From NCBI RefSeq assembly GCF_900115245.1, contig NZ_FOVT01000004.1, positions 186,001 through 250,000 on the forward strand: a stretch of DNA of 64,000 nucleotides. The letters run 5' to 3'. Under the pieces are notes generated by a model. That model worked only from the letters and a program-made list of their open reading frames with translations. It was not told the DNA's origin and ran no database searches. Below are positions 22,106 to 32,160 of the stretch, in pieces. The stretch is from Mesorhizobium sp. NFR06 (GTDB taxonomy: Bacteria > Pseudomonadota > Alphaproteobacteria > Rhizobiales > Rhizobiaceae). The translations under genes were made by a program, and so were the position numbers. Positions within the stretch are counted from its first letter, which is position 1, and each line of letters starts with the position of its first letter.

Positions 22106-22507
22106 ATGGCTGACGATCCGGCTCCCGAACCTAACATGCGCGATTTGATGGCCGCAGTCGCATATGTGCTCCTGCATTGGGGATGGCTGGAAGAAGAAGT
22201 CCGCGCGCGCATCGAGGCAGCAGAGCCAGACCGCCAGTTGTCCGAGGGATCATTGTGGGTCCACTGGCGCGAAGTTGAGCCAGAGGCATGCCAGCGGGTT
22301 CGGAGTAACATGCAGAGGCTTATCGATGTCCGAAATTGCCTTGCGCATGGGCTATGCGGCGCAAAGGCGGACCCGCGCTCCGGCAGTGAGCCATACGTTG
22401 TTTGCCAAACGGGAGCGGGCCGGCGCCTCTTCAAAATGTCAGAGTTAGAGCGAGTGGCTGACGCGCTTCACGTGGCAAGGAATGACGTGCGCGACGGCCG
22501 CGTTTGA
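22106..22507 (+). CDS. HEPN-like small protein
   Basis: 133 aa, helical. Near the C-terminal half it carries IDVRNCLAHGLCGAK, an R-N-x3-H arrangement that fits the Rx4-6H signature of HEPN ribonuclease-like domains. It is preceded by a tryptophan-containing amphipathic helix (LLHWGWLEEEVRARIEA), as in many HEPN proteins. The ribosome-binding site is weak. It lies close to tRNA-Ser(CGA), with no nucleotidyltransferase or toxin-antitoxin partner beside it. HEPN membership is inferred from one motif and helix content only. Confidence 0.55.
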   Translation: MADDPAPEPNMRDLMAAVAYVLLHWGWLEEEVRARIEAAEPDRQLSEGSLWVHWREVEPEACQRVRSNMQRLIDVRNCLAHGLCGAKADPRSGSEPYVVCQTGAGRRLFKMSELERVADALHVARNDVRDGRV

Positions 22508-22588
22508 CCGCACTGGTGGGAAAACTGGTGGGAAAGGAAGGGCTTCCTAAGCAAGAACCGCAGAAATCCGGGTTTTTCGGGGCTTGTC

Positions 22589-22678
22589 TGGCGGAGAGGG
22601 AGGGATTCGAACCCCCGATACCCTTGCGAGTATGCCGCATTTCGAGTGCGGTGCATTCGACCACTCTGCCACCTCTCC
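22589..22678 (-). tRNA. tRNA-Ser (anticodon CGA)
   Basis: Cloverleaf on the minus strand, about 90 nt including an encoded CCA at 22589-22591. The acceptor stem GGAGAGG pairs with CCTCTCC, and the T-arm has GGTTCGAATCC. The anticodon stem and loop give CACTCGAAATG with anticodon CGA. A long variable arm (CTCGCAAGGG) is typical of class II serine tRNA. Confidence 0.95.
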
Positions 22679-22884
22679 GCGAGGTCATGGTCGGCCGTTG
22701 CCGGCGCGGCGCACTAGATAACGGCTGGCTGCTCCAGTTACAAGGGTCTATTCGCCGGATTTCCAGCTTCTTCGAAAAGGACCGTTGAGGCGGCGGTGCG
22801 GGCTCGGCAGCGCCTTCATGGTCCCTCCGTGGCCTTGCCCGTCGCGGCTGCCGGCAAAAGGGATGTCGCCGGCGAGGGGCTTGC

Positions 22885-22913
22885 CTTGACTTCAACGCAA
22901 CCTTCGGTTAGGG
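22885..22913 (+). promoter_or_regulatory. Candidate promoter for rplU-rpmA
   Basis: In the 361-base gene-free stretch between tRNA-Ser and rplU there is a CTTGAC box at 22885-22890 followed after 17 bases by TTAGGG. The CTTGAC element matches the -35 of rhizobial housekeeping promoters; the -10 is a weak match. I see no other feature in this stretch. Confidence 0.35.
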
Positions 22914-23039
22914 ACAGCCCGCATTCGGCGTGGAGGCTCTTCCGCGCCGCTTGTTTTTTGAACCCGCAGACTGACAAAAAGACGGCCGGACCGCGTGAAG
23001 CGGTTCATCAAGGCCGACCGAACAGCGAAAGGCAAAAAA

Positions 23040-23750
23040 ATGTTCGCAGTCATCAAAACGGGCGGCAAGCAGTATCGCGTCGCCGCCAACGATCTGCTCA
23101 AGATCGAGAAACTCGAAGCCAAGGTCGGCGACATCGTCGAGATCGGCAACGTGCTCGCGCATGGCGAGGGCGACAATGTCACCTTCGGCGCACCGTTCGT
23201 CGACGGCGCTCTGGTCACGGCGGAAGTCGTCGAGCAGGGCAAGAACCGCACCGTCATCGCTTTCAAGAAGCGCCGCCGCCAGAATTCGCGCCGCAAGATC
23301 GGCCACCGCCAGCTTTTGACCACCGTGCGGATCTCCGAGATCCTGCTGGGCGGCGCCAAGCCGGCGAAGAAGGCCGCTGCCAAGACCGAGGCCAAGGCGC
23401 CCGAAGCCAAGGCGGAAGTCGCCGCCGAGGCGAAGGCCGAGGCCGCGCCGAAGGAGGCCAAGGCCAAGAAGGAAGCCAAGGCAGAGGCCGCTCCCAAGGC
23501 GGAAGCCAAGGCCGAGACCGCTGCCGCGCCGCTGTTCAAGGCGCCGAAGGGCGAGCCGGACGACCTGACCGTGATCAAGGGCATCGGCCCGGTCGCGGCG
23601 AAGGATCTGGCCGAGCAGGGCATCGTCACCTTCGCGCAACTCGCCAAGCTCAGCGACAAGGATGTCGCCAAGATCGACGAGCACATGCCGTTCAGCGCCG
23701 ACCAGATCAAGGACTGGCGCGAGCAGGCCAAGGAACTGGCGAAGAAGTAA
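23040..23750 (+). CDS. rplU: 50S ribosomal protein L21 fused to a C-terminal helix-hairpin-helix module
   Basis: Residues 1 to about 106 are ordinary ribosomal protein L21 ([36 protein letters not shown]). Then follows an Ala/Lys/Glu-rich linker of about 65 residues and a folded-looking tail from about residue 174, [20 protein letters not shown], with the helix-hairpin-helix motif GIGP. Total 236 aa, more than twice the usual L21. The start is ATG at 23040; the in-frame upstream codon at 22995 is less likely. Such extended L21 proteins occur in Rhizobiales. The same tail is found on LivG at 61295. Confidence 0.95.
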   Translation: MFAVIKTGGKQYRVAANDLLKIEKLEAKVGDIVEIGNVLAHGEGDNVTFGAPFVDGALVTAEVVEQGKNRTVIAFKKRRRQNSRRKIGHRQLLTTVRISEILLGGAKPAKKAAAKTEAKAPEAKAEVAAEAKAEAAPKEAKAKKEAKAEAAPKAEAKAETAAAPLFKAPKGEPDDLTVIKGIGPVAAKDLAEQGIVTFAQLAKLSDKDVAKIDEHMPFSADQIKDWREQAKELAKK

Positions 23751-23868
23751 GGCAGAGCGAAGAGTTAAGACGGGCCGGCGGCAATCGTCGCCGGTACGCA
23801 CTTGAAACGGAACGCGAACGCGTTCATAAGACCATTCAAGCGCCTTAGGGCGCATCGGAGTTAGTCAA

Positions 23869-24138
23869 ATGGCACACAAGAAAGCTGGCGGTTCGTCGCG
23901 CAATGGTCGCGACTCCCATTCCAAGCGGCTCGGCGTGAAGAAGTTCGGCGGCGAAGCCGTCATCGCCGGCAACATCATCATTCGTCAGCGCGGCACGCAA
24001 TGGCATCCGGGCACCAATGTTGGCATGGGCACGGACCACACCCTTTTTGCGCTCGAAGCCGGCGCAGTCACCTTCAACAAGAAAGCCAACGGCCGAACCT
24101 ACGTATCGGTGAACCCGATTTCCAAAGCAGCGGAGTAG
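23869..24138 (+). CDS. rpmA: 50S ribosomal protein L27
   Basis: 89 aa, complete and standard: [20 protein letters not shown] at the N-terminus, which reaches the peptidyl-transferase centre, then [20 protein letters not shown]. It follows rplU by 118 bases, the usual bacterial pairing. It is followed by a strong terminator. Confidence 0.98.
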   Translation: MAHKKAGGSSRNGRDSHSKRLGVKKFGGEAVIAGNIIIRQRGTQWHPGTNVGMGTDHTLFALEAGAVTFNKKANGRTYVSVNPISKAAE

Positions 24139-24207
24139 CCGGTTCCGCACCACAACACCGGCGCCCATCTCGGGAACCGGTGTCTGGCCAGGCCAGGAAA
24201 AGGATCA

Positions 24208-24236
24208 GGAGAGATGGGCTTCCATCTCTCCTTTTT
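24208..24236 (+). terminator. Terminator after rpmA
   Basis: A perfect 10-bp stem GGAGAGATGG / CCATCTCTCC with loop GCTT, followed directly by TTTTT. This is a strong intrinsic terminator that ends the rplU-rpmA transcript. Confidence 0.9.
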
Positions 24237-24261
24237 CATTTTCTGGCCCTGGAGGACTAAA

Positions 24262-24849
24262 ATGGTTGCCGAAGCGGAAGACACCGAAGACGAAAGTTAC
24301 GCGATCGATTGCCCTGTGCTCGCGACCGAGCGGCTGATCATGCGCGCCCCGCGCGACAGCGATCTGGAACAACTCGTCGCTTTGGCCGACAACCGACATG
24401 TCGCCGAAATGCTGGCACGCATGCCGCATCCCTACGGCGAAGCCGAGGGCCGCACCTTCCTTGCCATGGCGGCGTCGCGACGCGCCGGCATCGTCTACGC
24501 GCTGACCCTCGCCGGCACCGGCACCTTCGTCGGCTGCGCCGGCTTGAACACCACCGATCGCGGACTGGAGCTCGGCTACTGGATCGGCGAACCTTACTGG
24601 AAGCGCGGCTATGCCACGGAGGCCGCGCACGCCCTGGTCGATCTCGCCTTCCAGAACACCTCGATCCAGGTGCTGCATGCCTCGACCCGGGTGATCAATC
24701 CGGCCTCGCGGCGGGTCATCCACAAATGCGGCTTCCAGTATGCCGGCCAGGGCATGCTGAACTCGATCGTCGCCGGCCAGGTGCCGGTCGAGCGCTACCG
24801 GCTCGACAGGAAGACGTGGATCAGCCTGCGCAACTGGGTTCATTTTTGA
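24262..24849 (+). CDS. GNAT-family N-acetyltransferase
   Basis: 195 aa, RimJ/RimL-like GNAT fold. LATERLIMRAPRDSDLEQLVAL at the N-terminus and LELGYWIGEPYWKRGYATEA in the centre are the typical acceptor- and acetyl-CoA-binding stretches. ASRRVIHKCGFQYAG follows at the C-terminal side. The start ATG at 24262 comes 7 bases after GGAGG. A longer frame would begin inside the rpmA terminator. The substrate is unknown. A dispersed repeat copy begins 4 bases after the stop. Confidence 0.88.
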   Translation: MVAEAEDTEDESYAIDCPVLATERLIMRAPRDSDLEQLVALADNRHVAEMLARMPHPYGEAEGRTFLAMAASRRAGIVYALTLAGTGTFVGCAGLNTTDRGLELGYWIGEPYWKRGYATEAAHALVDLAFQNTSIQVLHASTRVINPASRRVIHKCGFQYAGQGMLNSIVAGQVPVERYRLDRKTWISLRNWVHF

Positions 24850-24853
24850 GGTG

Positions 24854-25050
24854 TGCCGATATTCAGGTGAGACCGGCTTGCAAACACTGATTTTCTGCGC
24901 TTCCGGCCTTCGCCGGCCGAAGCGCTCACGCGCGGCGGCGGTGGAGTTGAGGCTACGGCCGGCGTAGGCCGGTGCTCACGTACTTGAGTACGCTCCGCTC
25001 CGGTTCTCGAAAACCAGTGTTTTCGGCTCGGTCTGACCTGAATCTCAACA
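24854..25050. repeat. MITE-like element, copy 1
   Basis: About 197 bp with inverted ends: left GATATTCAGGTGAGACCGG, right end reading on the other strand TGTTGAGATTCAGGTCAGAC. The interior holds the palindromes GGCCTTCGCCGGCC and GGCCGGCGTAGGCCGG, then GTGCTCACGTACTTGAGTAC. Closely related to copies at 26069-26267 (same orientation) and 43763-43937. Confidence 0.85.
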
Positions 25051-25088
25051 CACCTCGGTGCGGTGTCTTGGATCCAGGCCAAAACGGC

Positions 25089-25952
25089 TCAGCCCAGTTC
25101 GGCCCAGAGCGGCAGGTGGTCGGAACCGACGGCGTCCCGGTCGGACCACAGGTGTTGCAGCGATCTGGCGAGCGAGGCGCTGGTGAAGATGTAGTCGATG
25201 CATTTGTGGCGGGTCTGGTCTTGCGGCCGATCGGGATCGACCCAGGTCACCAGATCGGCGATAGCGAGGCGCTGGGCAACGTCGACCGCGAGATCGGCGG
25301 TCAGCGGCATGCCGAACTCATGGTCCGGACGGCCGGCGAGTTCGACATATTCGGGCGAGCCCGGCAACATGTTGAAGTCGCCCATGACGATGAAGGCTTC
25401 CGGATAGGGCAGGTCCGGCAGGCCGATTTCGGGAATGCCCGACAGGCCGCCGCCTTCCAGCGCATAGCTCAAGAGGCGTTGGCGCAGGAAGCGGATCTGG
25501 TTCTGCCGCTCGACCGGGCTGCGATGGTCGAGATGGGTGGAATAGAAGCGGATGAAGCCGAGCGATGTTTCGACCAGGGCTTCGAGCGCGCCGCGCTGGA
25601 AGTTCATGGTCTCGAGGCTGCGGCTGCGCGGCAAAAGGAGATTGCGCGACAGATGAATGGGCGTCTTCGACAGCACCATGTTGCCGAGCTGGAAGGAGGT
25701 CGAGATGGCGCGGCCGTTCTCCAGGCGCGAGCCGATATTGACCTCGAAATTGCTGCCATAGGCGGCAAAATAGTCGGGCAGCGCCTCACCGATCTCGGCC
25801 ACCATGTCGCGGCCGCCGTTGCGCGGATTGTTGCGGGTGACTTCCTGCAGCGCGATGACGTCGGCCCCGCGCACCGCGTCGGCGATGCGGCCGAGATCAT
25901 ATTTGCCGTCGAGGCCAATGCCGTACTGGATGTTGTAGGTGACGAGTTTCAT
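25089..25952 (-). CDS. Endonuclease/exonuclease/phosphatase-family protein
   Basis: 287 aa, DNase I-like fold (EEP superfamily). It begins MKLVTYNIQYGIGLDGKYDL and includes ADVIALQEVTRN (metal-binding Glu), STHLDHRSPVERQNQ, FIVMGDFNMLPGSPEY (catalytic Asp/Asn) and the C-terminal VGSDHLPLWAELG (Asp-His). All catalytic residues are present. The start ATG at 25952 is the conventional one. The substrate could be DNA, a phosphoester or an inositol phosphate. The gene is bracketed by two same-orientation MITE-like copies. Confidence 0.9.
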   Translation of the reverse strand: MKLVTYNIQYGIGLDGKYDLGRIADAVRGADVIALQEVTRNNPRNGGRDMVAEIGEALPDYFAAYGSNFEVNIGSRLENGRAISTSFQLGNMVLSKTPIHLSRNLLLPRSRSLETMNFQRGALEALVETSLGFIRFYSTHLDHRSPVERQNQIRFLRQRLLSYALEGGGLSGIPEIGLPDLPYPEAFIVMGDFNMLPGSPEYVELAGRPDHEFGMPLTADLAVDVAQRLAIADLVTWVDPDRPQDQTRHKCIDYIFTSASLARSLQHLWSDRDAVGSDHLPLWAELG

Positions 25953-26068
25953 TCGAGCATTTCCCCAACGTCGGCTCGCGAACAGTGCTACTGCGACCTT
26001 TGCCAAAGAGCATCGGGCGCTTTAGTCGCAAAACAGCCTCGCCCTAGGCCCCGCCTTGGTTTAAGGCA

Positions 26069-26267
26069 TGTTGATATTCAGGTGAGGCCGGCCTGCAAAT
26101 GCCGGCTTCCTGCGCTTCCGGCCTTCGCCGGCCGAAGCACATATGGGTGGCGGGGCAGCAAAATTAAGGCTATGGCCGGCGTAGGCCGGTGCTCACGTAC
26201 TTAAGTACGCTCCGCTCCGGTTCTCGGAACCCGCCATTTTCGGCTCGGCCTAACCTGAATCTCAACA
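26069..26267. repeat. MITE-like element, copy 2
   Basis: 199 bp with the clearest terminal inverted repeat: the left end TGTTGATATTCAGGTGAG and the complement of the right end TGTTGAGATTCAGGTTAG differ at only two positions over about 22 bases. The interior is the same order of modules as copy 1. It ends 47 bases before obgE and may lie within its leader or promoter. Confidence 0.9.
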
Positions 26268-26275
26268 TTCCTTAG

Positions 26276-27346
<1,071 letters not shown>

Positions 27347-27348
27347 CC

Positions 27349-28488
27349 ATGACATCGCTGAAATCATACCGGCGCATCACCGTGAAGATCGGCTCGGCGC
27401 TGCTCGTCGACCGCGCGACCGGCCTGAAGCGCGACTGGCTGACCTCCCTGGCCAACGACATCGCGGTGCTCGCCAATGCCGGCGCGCAGGTGCTGGTGGT
27501 CTCCTCGGGCGCGATCGCGCTCGGCCGCACCATCCTTGGCTTGGGCAAACGCGCGTTGAAGCTCGAGGAAAGCCAGGCCGCCGCCGCGGTCGGGCAGATC
27601 GCGCTCGCCGGTGCCTGGTCCGACGCGCTCGGCAAGGACGGACTGAAATCCGGCCAGATTCTCTTGACGCTCGGCGACACCGAGGAGCGGCGCCGCTACC
27701 TCAACGCGCGCGCCACGATCTCGACCTTGCTCAAGATGAAGGCGGTGCCGGTCATCAACGAGAACGACACCGTGGCGACCTCCGAAATCCGCTATGGCGA
27801 CAACGACCGGCTGGCGGCGCGGGTGGCGACGATGATGGGCGCCGATCTGCTCGTGCTGCTCTCAGACATCGACGGGCTCTATACGGCGCCGCCGGCCAAG
27901 GATCCGGGAGCAAAATTCATCCCGGTGGTCGACCGCATCACGCCCGACATCGAAGCGATGGCGGGGGCCGCGGCCTCAGAGCTGTCGCGCGGCGGCATGC
28001 GCACGAAGCTCGATGCCGGCAAGATCGCCAACGCCGCCGGCACCGCCATGATCATCACCTCGGGCACCAGGCTCTCGCCGCTGATGGCGATCGAGCGCGG
28101 CGAGCGCGCGACGTTCTTCAAGCCGAGCGCCAATCCGGTGAAGGGCTACAAGACCTGGATCGCGGGGCAGCTCGAACCGGCCGGCCGGCTCACCGTCGAT
28201 GCCGGCGCCGTCGGAGCGCTGAAATCGGGCAAGTCGCTGCTGCCGGCGGGCGTGAAGCTGGTCAGCGGCAATTTCTCGCGTGGCGACACGGTGGCGATCC
28301 TGTCGCCCGAGGGCCGCGAGATCGCGCGCGGGCTGGTTGCCTATGATGCCGCCGATGCCGTAAGGATCGCTGGCTTGAAGACGGTCGAGATCGAAAACGT
28401 GCTCGGCTACGAGGCACGTTCCGCGATGATCCATCGCGACGACCTTGTGGTAAGCGTTGCCGGCGACCAAGTAGTGGCCGACGACTGA
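27349..28488 (+). CDS. proB: Glutamate 5-kinase
   Basis: 379 aa. The amino acid kinase domain ([52 protein letters not shown]) is followed by a C-terminal PUA domain ([20 protein letters not shown]). It catalyses the first step of proline synthesis, glutamate to glutamyl phosphate. The chosen start is ATG at 27349; a GTG at 27343 overlapping the obgE stop is also possible. It is followed by proA. Confidence 0.97.
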   Translation: MTSLKSYRRITVKIGSALLVDRATGLKRDWLTSLANDIAVLANAGAQVLVVSSGAIALGRTILGLGKRALKLEESQAAAAVGQIALAGAWSDALGKDGLKSGQILLTLGDTEERRRYLNARATISTLLKMKAVPVINENDTVATSEIRYGDNDRLAARVATMMGADLLVLLSDIDGLYTAPPAKDPGAKFIPVVDRITPDIEAMAGAAASELSRGGMRTKLDAGKIANAAGTAMIITSGTRLSPLMAIERGERATFFKPSANPVKGYKTWIAGQLEPAGRLTVDAGAVGALKSGKSLLPAGVKLVSGNFSRGDTVAILSPEGREIARGLVAYDAADAVRIAGLKTVEIENVLGYEARSAMIHRDDLVVSVAGDQVVADD

Positions 28489-28489
28489 A

Positions 28490-28535
28490 GCAATTCCAGG
28501 AAAAGCGCGAAAACGGTTTTGCGCCCGGAATTGCG
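28490..28535. repeat. Short dispersed palindrome, copy a
   Basis: About 46 bases, GCAATTCCAGGAAAAGCG ... CGCCCGGAATTGCG, with inverted ends around a variable centre. Related copies lie at about 32117-32160 and 40545-40588 on the opposite strand. It is located between proB and proA and is followed by a second hairpin (AGAGCG ... CGCTCT at 28544-28577). Confidence 0.75.
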
Positions 28536-28593
28536 TGAAGGTAGAGCGGTTTGGCGTTTTTTTCGTGAAACGCTCTGAAGCGGAGGATAAACC

Positions 28594-29880
28594 ATGCTGA
28601 AGCTGCATGAAAAATCCGGCGAAGACACCGTGGCGCTGATGGCCGATATCGGCCGTCGCGCCCGCGCCGCCGCCCGACCGTTGGCCGTCGCTTCCACCAA
28701 GGCCAAGAACGACGCGCTCGTCGCCATGGCCGATGCCATCCTGCGTCACGAGCAAGCCATCCTCGACGCCAATGAAATCGACGTGTCGAATGGCGCGGAA
28801 GCCGGCCTGTCGGGTTCGTTCATGGACCGGCTGAAGCTGACGCCGTCGCGGATCAAGGCGATGGCCGACGGCATTCGCGAGGTCGCGGCGCTCGCGGATC
28901 CGGTCGGCGAGGTCACTGCCGCGTGGGACCGGCCGAACGGCCTCCACATCGAGCGCGTGCGCACGCCGCTCGGCGTCATCGGCGTCATCTATGAAAGCCG
29001 CCCGAACGTGACGGCGGATGCCGGCGCGCTTTGCCTCAAGGCGGGTAATCCGGTGATCCTGCGCGGCGGCTCGGATTCGATCAATTCGTCGTCGGCGATC
29101 CATGCCTGCATGGTCGAAGGGCTGAAGGCAGCCGGCCTGCCGCAGGATGCCATCCAGCTGGTGCCGACCACCGATCGCGCCGCGGTCGGCGAGATGCTGA
29201 AAGGCCTTGCCGGCAATCTCGACGTCATCATCCCGCGCGGCGGCAAGAGCCTGGTCGGGCGCGTGCAGACCGAGGCGCGGGTGCCGGTTTTCGCGCATCT
29301 GGAAGGCATCTGCCATCTTTATGTCGACCGCTCGGCCAAGCTAGACATGGCGGTGAAGATCGCCGTCAACGCCAAGATGCGGCGCACTGGCGTGTGCGGT
29401 GCGGCCGAGACGCTGCTGGTCGACCGCGGGGTCGCCGCCACGCATCTGGTGCCGATCCTGGAGGCCCTGCGCGCCGCCGGCTGTGAGATCCATGCCGACG
29501 CCGAGGTGATGAAGGCTTTCGCCGACGCCAGCGCGGCGACCGATGCGGACTGGGTGACCGAATATCTCGACGCCATCATCGCGGTGAAGCTGGTCGATGG
29601 CGTGGCGGGCGCTATCGAGCATATCGAGACCTTCTCCTCGCATCACACCGAGGCGATCATCGCCGAGGATCCGCAAACGGTCGAAAAATTCTTCAACGAG
29701 ATCGACTCGGCGATCCTGTTGCACAACGCCTCGACGCAGTTCGCCGATGGCGGCGAGTTCGGCATGGGCGCCGAGATCGGCATCGCCACCGGCAAAATGC
29801 ATGCGCGCGGGCCGGTCGGCGTCGAGCAGCTGACCTCGTTCAAATACCGGGTGCGCGGGTCGGGACAGGTGAGGCCGTGA
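28594..29880 (+). CDS. proA: Gamma-glutamyl phosphate reductase
   Basis: 428 aa, second enzyme of proline synthesis. It reduces glutamyl phosphate to glutamate semialdehyde. Aldehyde dehydrogenase-like fold with the catalytic cysteine in [13 protein letters not shown] and the NADPH-binding stretch [38 protein letters not shown] at the C-terminus is diagnostic; it follows proB as expected. Confidence 0.97.
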   Translation: MLKLHEKSGEDTVALMADIGRRARAAARPLAVASTKAKNDALVAMADAILRHEQAILDANEIDVSNGAEAGLSGSFMDRLKLTPSRIKAMADGIREVAALADPVGEVTAAWDRPNGLHIERVRTPLGVIGVIYESRPNVTADAGALCLKAGNPVILRGGSDSINSSSAIHACMVEGLKAAGLPQDAIQLVPTTDRAAVGEMLKGLAGNLDVIIPRGGKSLVGRVQTEARVPVFAHLEGICHLYVDRSAKLDMAVKIAVNAKMRRTGVCGAAETLLVDRGVAATHLVPILEALRAAGCEIHADAEVMKAFADASAATDADWVTEYLDAIIAVKLVDGVAGAIEHIETFSSHHTEAIIAEDPQTVEKFFNEIDSAILLHNASTQFADGGEFGMGAEIGIATGKMHARGPVGVEQLTSFKYRVRGSGQVRP

Positions 29881-29918
29881 AGCCGTTTGCCGCCAGAGCG
29901 TAGGCCGTTGCGCCTGGG

Positions 29919-30077
29919 CACCCCCCTCTGTCCTGCCGGACATCTCCCCCTGTCAGGGGGAGATCGGCTGTCATGGGTGATTTCGCCAATCGCCAACGCT
30001 GCAAGATTTACGCCGTCGACGAGGCGTTCAATCTCCCCCCTTGGGGTGGAGATGCCCGGCAGGCCAGAGGGGGGCGC
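29919..30077. repeat. Paired inverted-repeat element 1 (upstream of nadD)
   Basis: The outer arms CCCCCCTCTG ... CCGGACATCTCCCCC and GGAGATGCCCGGCAGG ... AGAGGGGGGCGC are inverted copies, and the left arm contains its own hairpin (TCTCCCCC TGTCA GGGGGAGA). The spacer holds TTTCGCCAATCGCCAACG, a core that recurs in elements 2 and 3. It ends 8 bases before the nadD start codon. Confidence 0.85.
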
Positions 30078-30085
30078 CTAGCACC

Positions 30086-30718
30086 ATGCTTTCCCAGCCC
30101 GAGCAGCCGGTAACCGCCCGCTATCTTCGCATGCCGCACGCCGCCAAGGGCCTGACCGTCGGGCTGTTCGGCGGCTCGTTCAATCCGCCGCATGCCGGTC
30201 ATGCGCTGGTCGCCGAGATCGCGCTGAGGCGCCTCGCGCTCGACCAGCTGTGGTGGATGGTGACGCCTGGCAATCCGCTGAAAAGCGTGCGCGAGCTCGC
30301 GCCGCTCGCCGAGCGCATCGAGCTGTCGGAAAAGATCGCCAGGAATCCCAAGATCAAGGTCACCGCGTTCGAGGCGGCGCAGCATGTCCGCTATACCGCC
30401 GACACATTGGCTTTGGTCAAGGCGCGCAATCCGGGCGTCGATTTCGTCTGGATCATGGGCGCGGACAGCTTGCGCGATTTCCACCGCTGGCAGCGCTGGC
30501 GCGAGATCGTGCTGACTTTCCCGATCGCGGTCATCGACCGTCCGGGCGCCACGCTCTCCTTCCTGTCGTCAGTGGTCGCCAAGACCTTCGACTATGCCCG
30601 TATCGACGAAGGCGACGCGCCGCTGCTTGCCCGCATGCGGGCGCCGGCCTGGACTTTCATCCATGGCCCGCGCTCGTCACTCTCTTCCACCGCGATCCGC
30701 AAGGCAGCGAAGGGGTAG
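30086..30718 (+). CDS. nadD: Nicotinate-nucleotide adenylyltransferase
   Basis: 210 aa; adenylylates nicotinate mononucleotide in NAD synthesis. The nucleotidyltransferase motif VGLFGGSFNPPHAGH and the C-terminal SSLSSTAIRK (SxTxxR) are both present. The start ATG at 30086 was chosen over earlier codons that would lie inside the repeat arm; ATG 30131 is an alternative. In many alphaproteobacteria rsfS follows immediately, whereas here an MFS gene and mscS homologue intervene. Confidence 0.94.
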   Translation: MLSQPEQPVTARYLRMPHAAKGLTVGLFGGSFNPPHAGHALVAEIALRRLALDQLWWMVTPGNPLKSVRELAPLAERIELSEKIARNPKIKVTAFEAAQHVRYTADTLALVKARNPGVDFVWIMGADSLRDFHRWQRWREIVLTFPIAVIDRPGATLSFLSSVVAKTFDYARIDEGDAPLLARMRAPAWTFIHGPRSSLSSTAIRKAAKG

Positions 30719-30722
30719 GCTG

Positions 30723-30753
30723 CTTCCCTTCCCCCACAAGGGGGGAAGGGAAG
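30723..30753. repeat. Strong hairpin between nadD and MFS gene
   Basis: A 13-bp stem CTTCCCTTCCCCC / GGGGGGAAGGGAAG with loop ACAA, and no T-run after it. It resembles a single inner hairpin of the paired inverted-repeat elements and may end or stabilise the nadD transcript. Confidence 0.7.
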
Positions 30754-30812
30754 TCCGGCCATGTCGCTTTTACGGCGGCTTTTTGCTCCGCGGCGGGCCA
30801 ATTTGCGCAAGC

Positions 30813-32099
30813 ATGCTGGAAAAGAACCAAGCCACGACCGATTCGGGCCGCGCCGCGCAAACGGCGCCGCTGATCGCCATTGCCAGCGTCATCGTCTCGA
30901 TGGCGCTGATCGCGATCGGCAACGGGCTGATGTTCGCCTATATCCCGGTGCGCCTCGGCGCCGACGGCTTCGATCCCACCTGGGCCGGGCTGATCGTCAC
31001 CGGGCTTTCGGCCGGCGGGCTGGCCGGCTGCATCCTGACCGGGCCCCTCGTCAAACGCGTGGGCCACGCCCGCGCCTTCATGGTGCTTTCGGCGCTGATC
31101 GCGCTTTCCAACGCCGCCATCGGCGCCGGGCCGATCCCACTGCTGTGGATCGCGGCGCGCGCGCTTTACGGCTTTGCCATTTGCGGCCTGTTCATCGTGG
31201 CGCAAAGCTGGCTCAACGATGCCTTGCCGAATTCCATCCGCGGCCGGGTCATGGCGGTGTTCTATGTCGCCTATATCGCCGGCCTGGGCGTCGGCTACGC
31301 GACGCTTGCCGCCATCGACATCCACAGCGCCGCGGCATCGCTGATCGGCATCACCTTCACAGCCTTGTCCATCCTGCCGGTGGGCATGACGCGGCTGGCC
31401 CAGCCGCCCGCGCCGCAGGCGGCTTCAGTCGCGCTCCGCCGGGCCTGGCGGATCTCGCCGGTCGGCGTCGCCGGCATGCTGGCCGTCGGCGGCCTGTCGA
31501 TGATCGTTTCCGGCTTCGCGCCGATCCATGCCACCGCCAAGGGCTACAGCCAGGCCGATGTGGCGCTGCTGTTGTCGGCAATGCCGGTCGGCACGTTGAT
31601 CCTGCAGATCCCGCTTGGCTGGATCTCGGACCGCACCGACAGGCGCTATGTGCTGGCGGGGGCGGCCGCGCTCGCGGTCGTCGCCAGCACCTTAGCCATC
31701 GCCTTCGATGGCGGCGCGCTGATGATTTTGGTGGTGATCTACCTGATCTGGGACGGCGCGTCGGAATCGATCTATGCGCTCTCCAGCGCGCACGCCGCCG
31801 ACCGGGCCGGCAAGGACGAGCTGCTCGCGCTTTCGAGCTCGATGCTGTTTGCCTGGTCGCTGGCCGGTTTCATCGTGCCGGGCATCGTGACGGCACTTTC
31901 GGCCGTTTTCGGCACCGCGACCTTCATCTATGTCGGCATCGTCATCGCGTCGGCCTTCTGCCTGTTCGTGCTGTGGCGCGTGATGGCGGGCCGGCCGACC
32001 CCTGCCGCCACGAGCGGCGCTTTCGCGCCGATGTCGGCACAGACGCCCTTGCCGGTGGAACTGGCCTTCGCGCCGGATGAAAAGCAACGACAGGACTGA
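30813..32099 (+). CDS. MFS transporter
   Basis: 428 aa with about 12 hydrophobic segments (IASVIVSMALIAIGNGLMF, LFIVAQSWLNDALPNSIRGR, PLGWISDRTDRRYVLAG). The SDRTDRR loop is the cytoplasmic MFS signature. The YfkF/YcaD-type subgroup is possible. The start ATG at 30813 replaces an upstream reading that runs through nadD. The substrate is unknown. It and the following mscS homologue separate nadD from rsfS. Confidence 0.88.
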   Translation: MLEKNQATTDSGRAAQTAPLIAIASVIVSMALIAIGNGLMFAYIPVRLGADGFDPTWAGLIVTGLSAGGLAGCILTGPLVKRVGHARAFMVLSALIALSNAAIGAGPIPLLWIAARALYGFAICGLFIVAQSWLNDALPNSIRGRVMAVFYVAYIAGLGVGYATLAAIDIHSAAASLIGITFTALSILPVGMTRLAQPPAPQAASVALRRAWRISPVGVAGMLAVGGLSMIVSGFAPIHATAKGYSQADVALLLSAMPVGTLILQIPLGWISDRTDRRYVLAGAAALAVVASTLAIAFDGGALMILVVIYLIWDGASESIYALSSAHAADRAGKDELLALSSSMLFAWSLAGFIVPGIVTALSAVFGTATFIYVGIVIASAFCLFVLWRVMAGRPTPAATSGAFAPMSAQTPLPVELAFAPDEKQRQD

Positions 32100-32116
32100 T
32101 AGCCGTTTTCCGTTCG

Positions 32117-32160
32117 CGATTGCGGATGGAAAACCGCTCCACGCTTTTCCTGGAATTGCC
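32117..32160. repeat. Short dispersed palindrome, copy b
   Basis: Reads on the minus strand as GGCAATTCCAGGAAAAGCG ... CCATCCGCAAT, matching copy a in the left arm. It lies between the converging MFS and mscS-like genes. Confidence 0.7.

Noticed and set aside
21750..22113. Overlapping frames of 78-86 codons on both strands
   Set aside because: None has a convincing start or domain; no basis to choose any.
22508..22590. Attachment site of an integrated island at tRNA-Ser
   Set aside because: No second copy of the tRNA 3' end and no integrase were found in the window, so an island cannot be supported.
22796..23848. 350-codon frame overlapping rplU
   Set aside because: It is an Arg/Gly/Gln-rich shadow of the Ala/Lys-rich rplU extension.
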